38,349 nucleotides of DNA from Coemansia sp. RSA 487 (Eukaryota > Kickxellomycota > Kickxellomycetes > Kickxellales > Kickxellaceae): contig JANBRJ010000127.1 of NCBI GenBank assembly GCA_027577595.1, positions 1 to 38,349 of the forward strand, written 5' to 3'. Both the position numbers and the translations under genes were made by a program. This document shows, piece after piece, positions 1 through 10,700 of this stretch (position 1 is the stretch's first letter; each line of letters begins with the position of its first letter). The notes below the pieces were generated by a model that saw only the letters and a list, made by a program, of their open reading frames with translations, ran no database searches and was not told where the DNA came from.

Positions 1-3000
1 CGAGCAAGAGATGTCTTTCCAGCACCTGTGCGGCCAACGATGCCTATCTTTTCTCCAGGCTTAATGGTCAAGCTGATTTCTTTCAAGGTATACTCCAGAT
101 CCTGACGATATTTCATGCTGAAGTTGCTGAATTCGATTTTCCCAAGAGACGGCCAGCTTTGTTCTGGGATTTCCGCGTCATCAGTACAAAGCTTTTCACG
201 CTCTAAATCAGTGTAACTTCTGAATGTGCTAGTTCTGCCTTCATATGATAATAGCTTTCTTGGTATATCCAGTATATTGCCAGCATTACCTATAAGTCTT
301 TCTGTCAAGTTTGCGAACAGTACAAATTCTGCAGATGATATTTGATTTCCAAATATTTGGCTGTGTGCTATTAATGCCATCTTGCACATAGTACAAGAAA
401 GTTCATTCAGAAATTCAGATATTGAGACTGAAAAATCACCAAATGAAGAGCGTGGGATAAGAATGCGCTGGCTTGTGTCTTTCTCCTTAATGTACCTGGA
501 TGTGAAATGGTTTTCCACATTGAAAATACGAATCATCTGCTGCCCATCTGCAATAACATCCTCTACCTTGCTTTCGTCGATACAGGCTTCATCTTCTATA
601 GCTTCAAGAGATGAATTTGCCGGAATAGTAGCTGAATCCAGTTTTCTTTCTGCCCACACTAACAATGGAACAAGTGCTAATAGCTGTGGTGCATTTGTTC
701 CGACTCTATATAGCGAGAAACACGTATCAGCAAGTGAAGTAAGAATCTCAATCAAAACGAATGGTATTCTTTTGGAAATAACTCTTGTACCATTGTTATA
801 CGCACTGGAAAGCTCTTGCCTGGTTGTCCTGTCAAAGAACGACAAAGGCGCATGGATGATGCTTTCAAGGAATATGCTTTTGACTTTGGAGTTGAGGAGC
901 TTTCCCGGAATGATAATTCTTAAATATTCCGTCAGTTGTGCAAGGATTAGCAATACTGTTTGACAGATAAGCGCAATTAGTAGATAGTTTAGCATTGCTT
1001 GATTACTTTCTGCACCTGTGCTGTTGTCTTTCTTGAGAGCTGCCAACTTGTACCCATCAAATATGAACCTGGATAATGAAATTGGCACTGCAGAAATGAC
1101 AACTAATGTTAAAGTAGGAAGCCCACATATCTTTAAAATATAGCACGCATTGTTCCAGTTGCTGTATTTTTTCTTTCCTGAGCTTGGCAAATCTTGCGTA
1201 GCACAATCTTCTTCGTCATCTAGCTTTTCGCTTAATGAGGAATTCAAGCTATCATTGTCCGATTCGGGGTTATCTGTTTTGGAATCGAGTTGGGTAGATG
1301 CGTCTAAAAGTCTTGGTTGATATTTGCGTGGATTCTGCTGTAAAGTGGTTACACTTCCCTTGCTGTCAAGCTGTAGGATTGTGCCAAAGTATGGCAACAG
1401 CTTTTCTTCATGCGTGGCCATAATGCGAATCTTCCCAGCAAGCAGCCCCGAGTCTATTATTACGTGCTCAAGGATGTGACGCTTAACATGGGCATCGACA
1501 GCCGACAGTGGATCGTCCAAAACGTAGATTTCAGCTCTAGAGTACACAGCGTGTGCAAGTGCTAGCCGCGCCTTCTGACCTCCAGAGATGTTGATGCCAC
1601 GCTCTCCAATCACCGTCTGATCGCCATTTTTCCAGTTAGCAACATCGTCAGAAAGCGCACAGGAAAATATGACCTTGTTGTAGAACTCTTGGTCATACTC
1701 ACGTCCAAACAGAATGTTTTCACGCAAGGAGCCGCTCATAATCCAAGGCGTTTGCTCAACAAGAGCAATGGATCCGACAACAGAACCCGCTCCTTTCGTC
1801 ATCTCGACCTCGCCACAAATGGACATCAAAAGCGACGACTTGCCGGATCCTGTTTTGCCAACGACAGCAACAAGCTCACCTGGGTTTGCCTCAAAGCTAA
1901 TATTTTTCAGTACGGGTTTGTCTTTTGTCCAAGCAAATTCACATTCGTTCACTCTGACAATAGGACCAGAGTTAGCCTTCTCTTGATCAGAAGAATCTGC
2001 ATAATTGTCACCATTGGAAAAATGATTATGCCGCAAGGTATTTATATAATCACCTTTTAATGCCTGTTCAATGATATAGCTGTTTTCAACAAAGGAGCTC
2101 AAGGAACGAACCTGATTGTACAAAATGGCGAAATTTGACTGTATATCGCTTATAACATCACGAAGCTGAAATATGCTTGCAGCTGATAGCGCAGATGCAG
2201 AGTCTGGGTTCAAATGAATATATACAAATAATGACAAGTATGCCGATAGTTGGAGGGATATGAGGTCGAAAATATCGATTCCGAGCCAGACAGCTTTGGC
2301 AAATGGTGCATACCAGACATCATATTTTTTTGCTTCAGCTGTTTCCCAATGTTTTAGAAGCTTCGGATCCGAATACATTCTTTCCCAGCCAAACATTTTG
2401 ATGGACTTTATGTTGTGGAACACCTCATCTACCTTGTCATCATACTCATATGGCTTGCAATAAACATCCCACATATAACTTGGACCGAGCATCTTGGATG
2501 TAGCAGCCTCGATCAAAAGATATGTAAAGTTCACAGCTAGAGGTATAAATGCCAACCATCCAATGCTAACATATAACAGTGTCAAGGTCGACAAGAGGCT
2601 GGTGAGTGGTGAAAAAAATGGTGAGTATAAGCTCAAAATCATATAGCAAGCCATAGGTAGCATCATGTGCCTTGTGTATGCGATAACTGTTTTGAACCCC
2701 ATTGTTCATGAGTGGCAGGCGGAACAGTTCTAGCTTTAATGCTTCAATACCTCGTGTTGCTTCCCTGCGCACAAAGGATTTGATGCAAAACAGCTGCTTT
2801 GAGAGAATTGTCAAGACAAATGCACCTGCAACGTTGAAGTAGGCACCATACCAGCCATACTCCAATGGTGCATCAAAAAAGTAGAACACACGGCTTTCAG
2901 CAACCAATGCCATGGTATGCAGAACATTTAGGAAAAGAGTCAGTATCACTAGTGGGGCCATCGGTCGCCATGCCATTCTGAATATAGTTCTTAGCAGAAA

Positions 3001-3558
3001 CAGCGGCTCGTCCACGTTATACTTGAACTCTTCAAGTATCGACCTCAATTGCATGCGCTTTGGAAGCGCTTCAATATCGTCCAGCACAATATCACGAATC
3101 TTTTGGATGCCAATCAAGCGACGCGCTTGTGTGTAGAGCAGCATCTCCTTGATATCCTTCAGCGTTTGTTGGCTATTTTTTCCGAGACTGGATAGTAAAA
3201 GATACCCGTGGATTACAGCACAGAATAAATTGTGCCAAGTTAAACCATCGTTACTACTGATGCTTATAGCTCTGTAGACACCGAAAAGGTTGGCTAGTTG
3301 GAATGGACGACGCCCTTCGACATACAGACTCAGGAGAGGCAATGCGGCAACCGACAGTGGATAGTGAATATCCGACCAGTGCACACATGCTTGAGAAGCG
3401 AGCGCCCCCAGCGCTGCATAGCATAGCAATGCAAGCGTAGCTCCTGGTGGACGGTTCCTTATTCTCTTACTTCTAACAGCAATGAGTATCGCATACGATA
3501 TCAACGAAACATTGCATATAGAATGCATAGTGGAATACCCGAATGTTAGAACACGCAT
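1..3558 (-). CDS. ABCC/MRP-type ABC transporter, partial (3' end outside window)
   Basis: The gene reads leftwards and runs off the window inside the second nucleotide-binding domain, whose Walker A (GRTGAGKTS) lies at about 1-35. The N-terminal part has hydrophobic segments of a reduced TMD0 and the linker, followed by TMD1. NBD1 is complete: Walker A GKTGSGKSS near 1825-1855, Q-loop EQTPW near 1745, signature ISGGQKAR near 1570-1595, Walker B YVLDDPLSA near 1500-1530, and H-loop ATHEE near 1405. The order TMD1-NBD1-TMD2-NBD2 and the LDDPLSAVDAHV motif are typical of ABCC full transporters, which export conjugates or drugs from vacuolar or plasma membranes. The substrate cannot be told. The frame changes once near 2690-2750 (see separate entry); downstream of it, one frame stays open to the window edge. 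The ATG at 3558 follows an in-frame stop, so it is the likely start. A good branch point and acceptor (about 3572-3600) suggest a 5' UTR intron. Confidence 0.87.
2687..2750 (-). other. Reading-frame break inside the ABCC gene: indel or 64-nt intron
   Basis: Upstream of this point TMD1 is read in the frame starting at 3558, which would stop at about 2566. Downstream the conserved sequence (LSLYSPFFSPLTS, then LLYVSIGW) is one frame over. Removing one base from the GGGG run at 2697-2700 would join the frames cleanly (LMNNGFKT). Alternatively, a 64-nt phase-1 intron from GTATTG at 2750 to ACAG ending at 2687 also restores the frame, but it would delete a helix expected in TMD1. I favour a single-base indel, real or a sequencing error in a homopolymer. 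Confidence 0.6.
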
Positions 3559-4003
3559 AGAAACTTTTCAGACCTAAAAAATTGGAGGTTAGCGATTAGT
3601 GCTGACAAGGATATGCGAAAGTAAGGCAAGAATTTAGTTAAAACAAAGGAAGAAGGAATCAAGACTTTATATTAACCGTAGACAAAATGAAACCCGAAAT
3701 ATCGATAGGGATATAGTAAGTTTAATTTTAACTTTAAATTTAGCTTTCTATTTTTACAAAATAGAGTGTATATACATAAATAGTTTGAATCTGAAAAGGT
3801 TGGTATAAATTACACGGGCAGAAATTTCGATACACCGGGGTTTAAATATTATTATATTGCAGTTTCTGTTTTTGATATCTGCGATATTTGAAACTATTAG
3901 CTATGATGTCAGCCGTTATTATCTGAGGTCTGATCTGTTGCATCGGATGCAGATATTGGTGCTAGAAAGGTGTCCGCCTCCTAACAAAAAACAAGGATAG
4001 TGT
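3559..4003. other. AT-rich divergent intergenic region
   Basis: This spacer separates the leftward ABCC gene from the rightward small secreted gene, so it must carry both promoters. It holds a candidate 3' splice site for the leftward gene: branch-like CTAAC, a T run and TAG near 3572-3600. A second plus-strand TATAAAT sits at about 3803. No coding potential was seen. Confidence 0.5.
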
Positions 4004-4012
4004 TATAAAAAG
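4004..4012 (+). promoter_or_regulatory. TATA box of the small secreted-protein gene
   Basis: The sequence TATAAAAAG lies 131 bp upstream of the ATG at 4135. The leader between them is rich in CAA/AAC and poor in G, as in efficiently translated fungal leaders. Confidence 0.6.
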
Positions 4013-4134
4013 ACATTTCCTCGTGCTGCTGGACTATTCCAATGCAATCCATATCACCAGCACAAACAGCACATATGAGCACTGCCAACACCAGCAACAC
4101 CGGCAAATAACAAAAAGTATCGATAATAACAACA

Positions 4135-4500
4135 ATGTTCAGCTACACTTCTGCAATCGCTTTTGCTCTTCTTGCACTCCCCACCGCTCTACTTGCAGCA
4201 CCAATTGCTGACGCTTCTGCCGAGCCAGTTCCAGCTGCTGGTATTGCTGCTCCTGGTAGCATGCATGTTGCCAAGCGCTGTGGCGGGTGCGGAGGATGGG
4301 GCGGCATCGGTGGCTGTGGCGGTTTCGGCGGCGGATGGGGCGGCTTTGGCTTCCCGTTTGCTTCCAGCTTCACCAACGCGCTGAACACCAACAACAACGC
4401 TGCGCACTTCAACGACGACACGCTCTTCGTCAACAACAGGGATGGCAACGCAGTCAACAGCAACCTCAATGCTTTCACCAACAACAACCTTATTGCCTAG
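4135..4500 (+). CDS. Small secreted glycine-rich protein with a KR processing site
   Basis: The 121-residue product starts with a clear signal peptide (hydrophobic core at residues 6-20, likely cleavage after AAPIADA or LLA). A short Ala/Pro-rich pro-segment ends in a dibasic KR at residues 47-48, a Kex2-type site. Cleavage would release a peptide starting with Cys49 and consisting of Gly-rich repeats (CGG, GGW, GGF) with cysteines at 49, 52 and 61, followed by an Asn-rich C-terminal half (residues about 81-119). No family was recognised; the architecture fits cell-wall or surface-associated fungal peptides. It has a TATA box at 4004, a CAA-rich leader and AATAAA-like signals at about 4617-4630. 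It converges with the VPS10 gene, with 222 bp between stop codons. The function is unknown. Confidence 0.8.
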   Translation: MFSYTSAIAFALLALPTALLAAPIADASAEPVPAAGIAAPGSMHVAKRCGGCGGWGGIGGCGGFGGGWGGFGFPFASSFTNALNTNNNAAHFNDDTLFVNNRDGNAVNSNLNAFTNNNLIA

Positions 4501-4614
4501 GGAACCACAACATTATTGCTTGTATAGATTAAAGCCGGGTGCTGCATGTCGTTGTGCACAACTATTCTATAGATCTTTCTTTTCACTATTTCTGAAAACA
4601 TGAACATCGGCAAT

Positions 4615-4630
4615 ATGAATAAACAATAAA
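4615..4630 (+). terminator. Polyadenylation signal candidates
   Basis: Two overlapping AATAAA-like words (AATAAACAATAAAT) lie about 115-130 bp after the stop of the small secreted-protein gene, in the short convergent spacer before the end of VPS10. Confidence 0.5.
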
Positions 4631-4722
4631 TCAGGCTTAGAATATCAAAATGGATGGGCAAAATATACTAAATGTGACCTAGATGCAGAAAAGAGCGGAG
4701 CAGCATGATCAGGGCTGAATTA

Positions 4723-7700
4723 CTAGTCTTGGTTGGTTTCATCGTCTGAGAGCTCGGTGTTTGCAAACAAGATCTGGCGGTCAACAGGACGGGCGTCGTC
4801 TTCGCCAGCACCGATATGAGAGTTGGCCAATGCATTGGATCCAAGATTTTCTTCCTCTAGGAAATGATTGAATCCGGATTCGACAGCATCATACTCATCT
4901 ATATCAGACGCACTGTCGTTGACATCCAGACCGTGCGACTCAGCGCTAAACAGGTGCGGCCCAGACTCGCTAGTTCGCAGCGGGCGGTATGTGAATCTGC
5001 TGCTACCTTCGCCACGACGCACCTCGTTCCTGGGTCGTCCATCTGCGGCACGCAAGAGAGTGCCCCAACGCGGCGGGTGTTCATAGGACCAGCGCTGCAC
5101 GCGACTCGGTAAATATGGTGCGGCGCGGTCCAGTCCCCAAAGGAATCCTTCCTTAGTAGCGCTGGCCACAGCACCGGCAGTTGACAGGGCACCAAAGAAC
5201 ACAGGCTCGATCTGTTTCAGCAAACCAGAGTTTGCGTTGGGAAGGCGCGCAGCGCTGTAGATGGCCGGACGCACAGCCGCGCCGATATCCTCGAGCCGGA
5301 AGTACGGGTACCGATCGCGCCACCAATTGTATGCGACATATGCCAGCCCCAGGCAAACGACAGGCAGGACCAGGGCCCAAAGGAGAGCAACTGTGCGAGC
5401 CCGCCCGGGGCACCAGACCTCAGTGGCTTTGTCAAGCACCATTCCGCCTTGGCAAATCGACTGCGGAATCTTGCGGTACGCACTCTCGATAACAAAGTAC
5501 TCTTGCTCGGCGTTGGTACAGTTGGTTCGCGGCGCCTTCATGCCCTCAACTAGCACGCACTGGCCCCATGGATCATCGTCTCCAGTAGACTTGCGCACAA
5601 AGTTGTGGTTGCACTCATAGTCGCGCACAGTGCATTCGCAGGTTTCGGAGATGTACCGCACCGGTTCGAACTCGTTTCCTATATAACAGGCGCGATCAGG
5701 CTTGCGGCGGTAATACTGCGCCTTGCGTCCAAGCAGGCAGCCGGATTCGTCGGACTGCTGCGGGTCAATTGGCGTCGAATGGAAGAGCTCAAAGTCCGCC
5801 GAGCCATCCGCCTGCTTCTTTTCGTCAAGCACGCAGATGCGCGGCTGCGCGCCAGTAAAGTCCAGCCCCACGACTATTCCCTTGGGGCTGCCGTCGCGCC
5901 GGCCGTGCAGCACAAAGCGGCGACTGGTGCTGTCGGGGACCGTGGTCAGAGCTTCAACACGGACGCCTTGGGCGTCATGTGGCAGAGGCAGCGGCAGCCA
6001 CGACGCTCCGCGGTCCAGCGAGTACTCAACCTCGGAGACCGGATGGATGCGGTCCGCCACAACGATCAAACTGCCATGGTCGCCAAACTCGTGCCATTTG
6101 GGTCCTTTGCGCACCGACCGCCACGTCGCGCCACCATCGTCTGATAGATATGTGTCGCTTGCGCCGATGCGCTCCAGATGCGTGCCAACGTTGCCGACGC
6201 CCATCAACAGACCAGGTGCCCCAGACGCCGAGTATATGTTTTCCGGATCCGACACCTCGGTGTATCCGTGCAGGTGCAGCGCACACCCGCCAGTGCGTGG
6301 CGCGGTCTGGGTGCACGGTGTTCTATCGCTTACGCGCAGATAGTGCCAGCGCGAGCCGGCATCAACGGTGACCATCGTGCGCAACTGCTTGGGCACTCCC
6401 TTTTCGCGCACAGCATCGGGATTGGATACAACGTTGGCGATAGCCACGCCCTCAAGCGCGCGGATGCGCTCAAAGTCAACAAGTCCCGATTCGTCGCGGT
6501 TAACCAGCTCCAGCGATCGACGGTAGTACGTGCCATTGGAGTTGGACGCATAGATCGTGCCCCACTCGCGCCCTGGCTGACTGCTGGTCGTCACGTGAAG
6601 CATCACGCCGCCACCAGGCATCTTCTGGTTGCGGCCACGCGCGTCGCGGTACTCGAAACCCTCAGGCGGCTCCAGAACAGTGTAAGCGGCATCGAACGTC
6701 CTTTTGTTGCCAGGGAACCGCGCCTCTGTAGCTGTGCGTCCGTCCAGTGACACATGCAGCGTCAGCGCGCGGCCCTCGTCAGCGGACTGTGACACCAGAA
6801 GGAACTCGCCCATGATGGCAAAGTCCGTTGCGTTGCGCACTAGCATATCAGATGTGCGGAACCAGTCTGCGCTGACAAGGACGTCGCCCTCGCCGTCGCG
6901 TGCTGCCGGATGCCGGGCACAGACGATGAGGTTGCGCTGTGCCGCTGTCAGGCGGTCTGTGCGGACGAACGCGCACCCGCCGGCGCCAACAGGAGTAAGC
7001 ATTGTGCTCCAGTGCGCGCCATGGTCGCGCGACACAAACGCCTCAACAAGGCAGTCGCTTGTAGAGGTACAGCCTCCGTTTCTTGGCTGTGCCAGGAAGA
7101 TCAGCCAGTCTGGATACTCAGGATGGAAGAGCAGCGCTGGGTGGTGCAGCGGCGAGGGCAGTGCAGGCAGGTGCAGCGGCCGCGTTGTGCGCCCCGCGTC
7201 GTCGGTGTACAGCGCGACGGTGCCAGCCGATGGGACAAAGTAAGCGCGGTCTCCAGCGTACGGCTGCTGGACGACCGCAGAGAACGACCTTGGCATACCA
7301 TCATTCTCATTTGATTGGGAGCTGTCTGGCATGGGGAGTGCAGCCCACTGGCCGCTGCCGCCCTCATTGAGGCTGACAAGCACGCTTCCTTTCTCTGTAC
7401 GCAGAACAGCGTGGCGTGACTCGCCAAAGTACACAAGCTCAGCTACGGGTGCATCGATCTCAGTCGCGCTGGCATGGATGCCTCCGGCACGGCCGCAGAT
7501 GCGGTCAATGGGAGCTGCCAGGTCATCACCGCCAGTGCACTGGGACTGCGCGATTTTGCGGTATCCCGAGCGGCCCTTGTACGTCGAGCCCTCGCTGCAA
7601 CCCGCGGGCTGGTGCGGATCAGGCCCATCCAGCTCGCAACGGCCGTAGTCATCGAGCCAGAAGCCTTCGTCGCATTCAAAGTCCTGCCACGCGCACTCGC

Positions 7701-10700
7701 ATGTACGTGTGCGCGTCTCTGGCGGATCAAATTCGTTGCCGACATAGCACGCGGCGGACTTTTTGCGGCGCCAATACGACGTGGCGACGCCCAGCGAGCA
7801 GATCGGGGCTGCGCTGCCGGTGCGGTCCATCTCCCAGCGCGGCGTCCACAGCTCAAAGTCGCTGTTCGTGTGGTCTCTGGAGTCCAAGCGGCACTGGCGC
7901 TCGTGCAGCGCTGTGAAGTCGACAGTCACGACAGCTGTACGGTCCTTGACGCCGGAGCTAGTCACCTCGCGTCCGACAAGGGTGATACGCTGTCCGCCGC
8001 CCATAGATCCGCCGTCCAGCAGCTCCTCAACAACAATGCGCACACCTGCGGTGTCAACAAACCGGTGCGTGTGCCATGTAGCGCCTGAGTCGTATGAGTA
8101 CTGGAGCGTGTCGACTGGCGCCGTGTCGTCAACCAGCACCAGCAAACTACCGTGGTCTCCGACCGCTGACTGTGCTTGTGCTGCATGGATCTCGGTCCAT
8201 GCCACGCCGCCATCCGTCGAAATAAATGTCTTGGCGTCAGCGTACCGGCCAATGCGTGCACCAACAGACCCAACGCCAATGAGCAGACCAGGCGCTGCAG
8301 CCGCGCCATATGCTGCGCCGGATGATAACAGAGAAGATTGGCTGTACAGGTTGAGCGAGCAGTCGTCGCAGTCTATAGGCTTTCCAGCGCTGTTAGCAGC
8401 GGGTGGACGCAGCGTGTGCCACGAGCGGCCATCATCCCAGCTCGCAACAGTCTGCAGCTCCTTGCGGACACCTGCGCGGCTCAGTGCATCGGCGTTGAGC
8501 ACGCGGTTGGCCACTAGCACGCCGCTCAGGCCAGCAACACGCTCGACATCGACAGTGCCTAGTCTGTTGCGGTTCGTGTGACGCAGCACGCGGTGGAAGT
8601 GCGAGCCGTTTGTGTTGCTGGCAAACAGCGTGCCCCACCCAGTTCCCCACTCAGGATCGCCCGTGTTGGGCGCACCTTCAACATCAATCAAAATCGTGCC
8701 AGCGTGCGACGGGAGCAGCGTGAAGCCCTCGGCGCGGATGTTGGTGCCTGGCGGGAATCGTGCCGCGTGCGCCGTCCGTCCGTCGTCCGATACAAACAGA
8801 CGCAGCGTCTTGTCAGTACCAACAACGGCTGCCACAATAAAGCGGCTGTAAACGTGGAACCCGACAATCTCGTTGTGCTCGGGGTCTGGTATATCAATTG
8901 CATAATGTTTAGTGTCCGTGAACGGCGTTGGGAACACAAGCAGCTCAATGTAGTTTCCAGGGCTCGGGTGCATGTGCTGTGCATCCTGCTCGTTGTCCTT
9001 GCCACTTGTCAGCTTGTAGTTGGTGCACACGATGGCCTCTTCTGGAAGCGACGAGAACTCGCTGGCTTGCGCGAACCGACACTTGGTCGCATGCGTGGTG
9101 AACCGGTTCCATGTGGCACCGTTGTCGCGCGATGCCCAGAACTCGGTGTGGCAGCCGGGACATGTTGTGCCGCCGACAAACAGCAACCAGTCTGGGTGCG
9201 TTGGGTTGAAGTCGACCAACGGCCGGACGCGCAACCCGTTGGCTGCGCCTGGCAGGTTGCGCACTGTGGCCCACGACGCACCGCGGTCCCCAGTGAATGC
9301 CAGCGTGTCGGCGTCTGTGTATATGAATGCACGCTTGTTGTCGTACTGGTGTTCGGCCAGATACACGGGCTTTCCAATCTTGGAGTTCCCGGTGCTGCGC
9401 GCCAGGTCGATGCGCGTCCATCCAAGGCCCTCGTCGTCGCTGCGGTACAGCTCCTGTGCAGACGTCATCAGAAGATATGAGGTTGTGTTGGGGAACGCCA
9501 TAACATGCACGTCACCATCCAGTGCCAGCGTGTGGTGGCTGATCGATCCAGTCGCTGCCGGGTGGTCACCATTGTTGTTGTGGTTGTGGTCGCCACTGCC
9601 TGGCGTCTGGACTCGCGGACATGGCTTGTCGATAGGCCGGTCGAGCTGCTCGCTGCCTTTATCGTCGAGCAAGCAAGTGTTACCTGGGATCAATCGGTAT
9701 CCAGACGATGCCTGGAAGCGGTCGCCCTCGTGCAGGCACTGGCCCTTGGGGATAACCTCATTGCCTACCAGCTCGCACTTGCGGTTATCAGCGGTAGTAG
9801 GAGCGTAGTTGTAGTCGCACTCAAAGTCGTGCGCTGTGCATCTGCAGTCCTCCTGGCGTGGCAAAAGCACTTGGTCCAGCCGCAGCGTGCATTGGGCTTT
9901 TGGCTTGCGGCGGATGTGCTCGGACCGGTGGCCCATTACGCAGTCGTTGTCCTCATGCGCTGCTAGCACAAAGCTCTCCATATCGGCATTGGCCACAGGA
10001 TCCTTTGGGTTTACAGCGCAACGGCGGCCCCACGCGTCCGTGAAATCGATCGCCACCACAACTTGCTCCTTTCTGTTCATCGCGGTGCCTACCGCAATAA
10101 CGGTCGGGCTGAGCCCGTCGTCGTCAACGAACAGTGCAGATACGCGCACCTTCTCCTTACCTAACGATGTACTCTGCCAAGAGTCACCGCCATCCAGCGA
10201 GTACCGCACCTCATCAGTCCCATCGTCGTTGTCGCTTAGCAAAACAAGGACCGAGCCTGAGTCAGCCAACTGTACATGATGCGCACCGGCATGCACTGCA
10301 GACCATGAGAGCCCAGCGTCTCTGCTCAAAAATACATCGCACTCGCCCCACTTAAGTAGTTTGGGTCCAACACTGCCAACAGCCAACACAGTGCCCGACG
10401 CTGCAGGCTCCCCAAATATCTTGCCACGCGCCCTGCTGGATGTCAGCGAATGCAAATGCAGCGAACACTCGCCCGTGGCCTGTGCATCTTTGGAGCACCG
10501 GTAGCTCTTGCCTTGGGCGTCATTCGCGGGCGGCACAAGGAAGCGCCACCGCGCACCGTCATTGAACGAGATGCGACTGCGAAGCTCCAGCTTATCGCGG
10601 TGGAATATACCGCCTGTTTTTTCCCAGTTGGACACTTGGTTGGCAATCACGACACCTTGTACACCCTGGACACGCTCAAAATCAACGACGCCTGCACTCG

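Noticed and set aside
382-963. Plus-strand frame of 193 codons at the left end
   Set aside because: It is antisense to the TMD2 region of the ABCC transporter, whose minus-strand frame is continuous and conserved.
5655-5675. GGTTCGAACTC, a tRNA B-box-like sequence
   Set aside because: It lies inside VPS10 coding sequence (the conserved NEFEPV region), with no A-box or cloverleaf around it.
8578-9808. Plus-strand open frames of 260-300 codons antisense to VPS10
   Set aside because: They lie within a strongly supported Vps10 coding region. Their long openness follows from GC-rich codons on the other strand, and they contain no domain.
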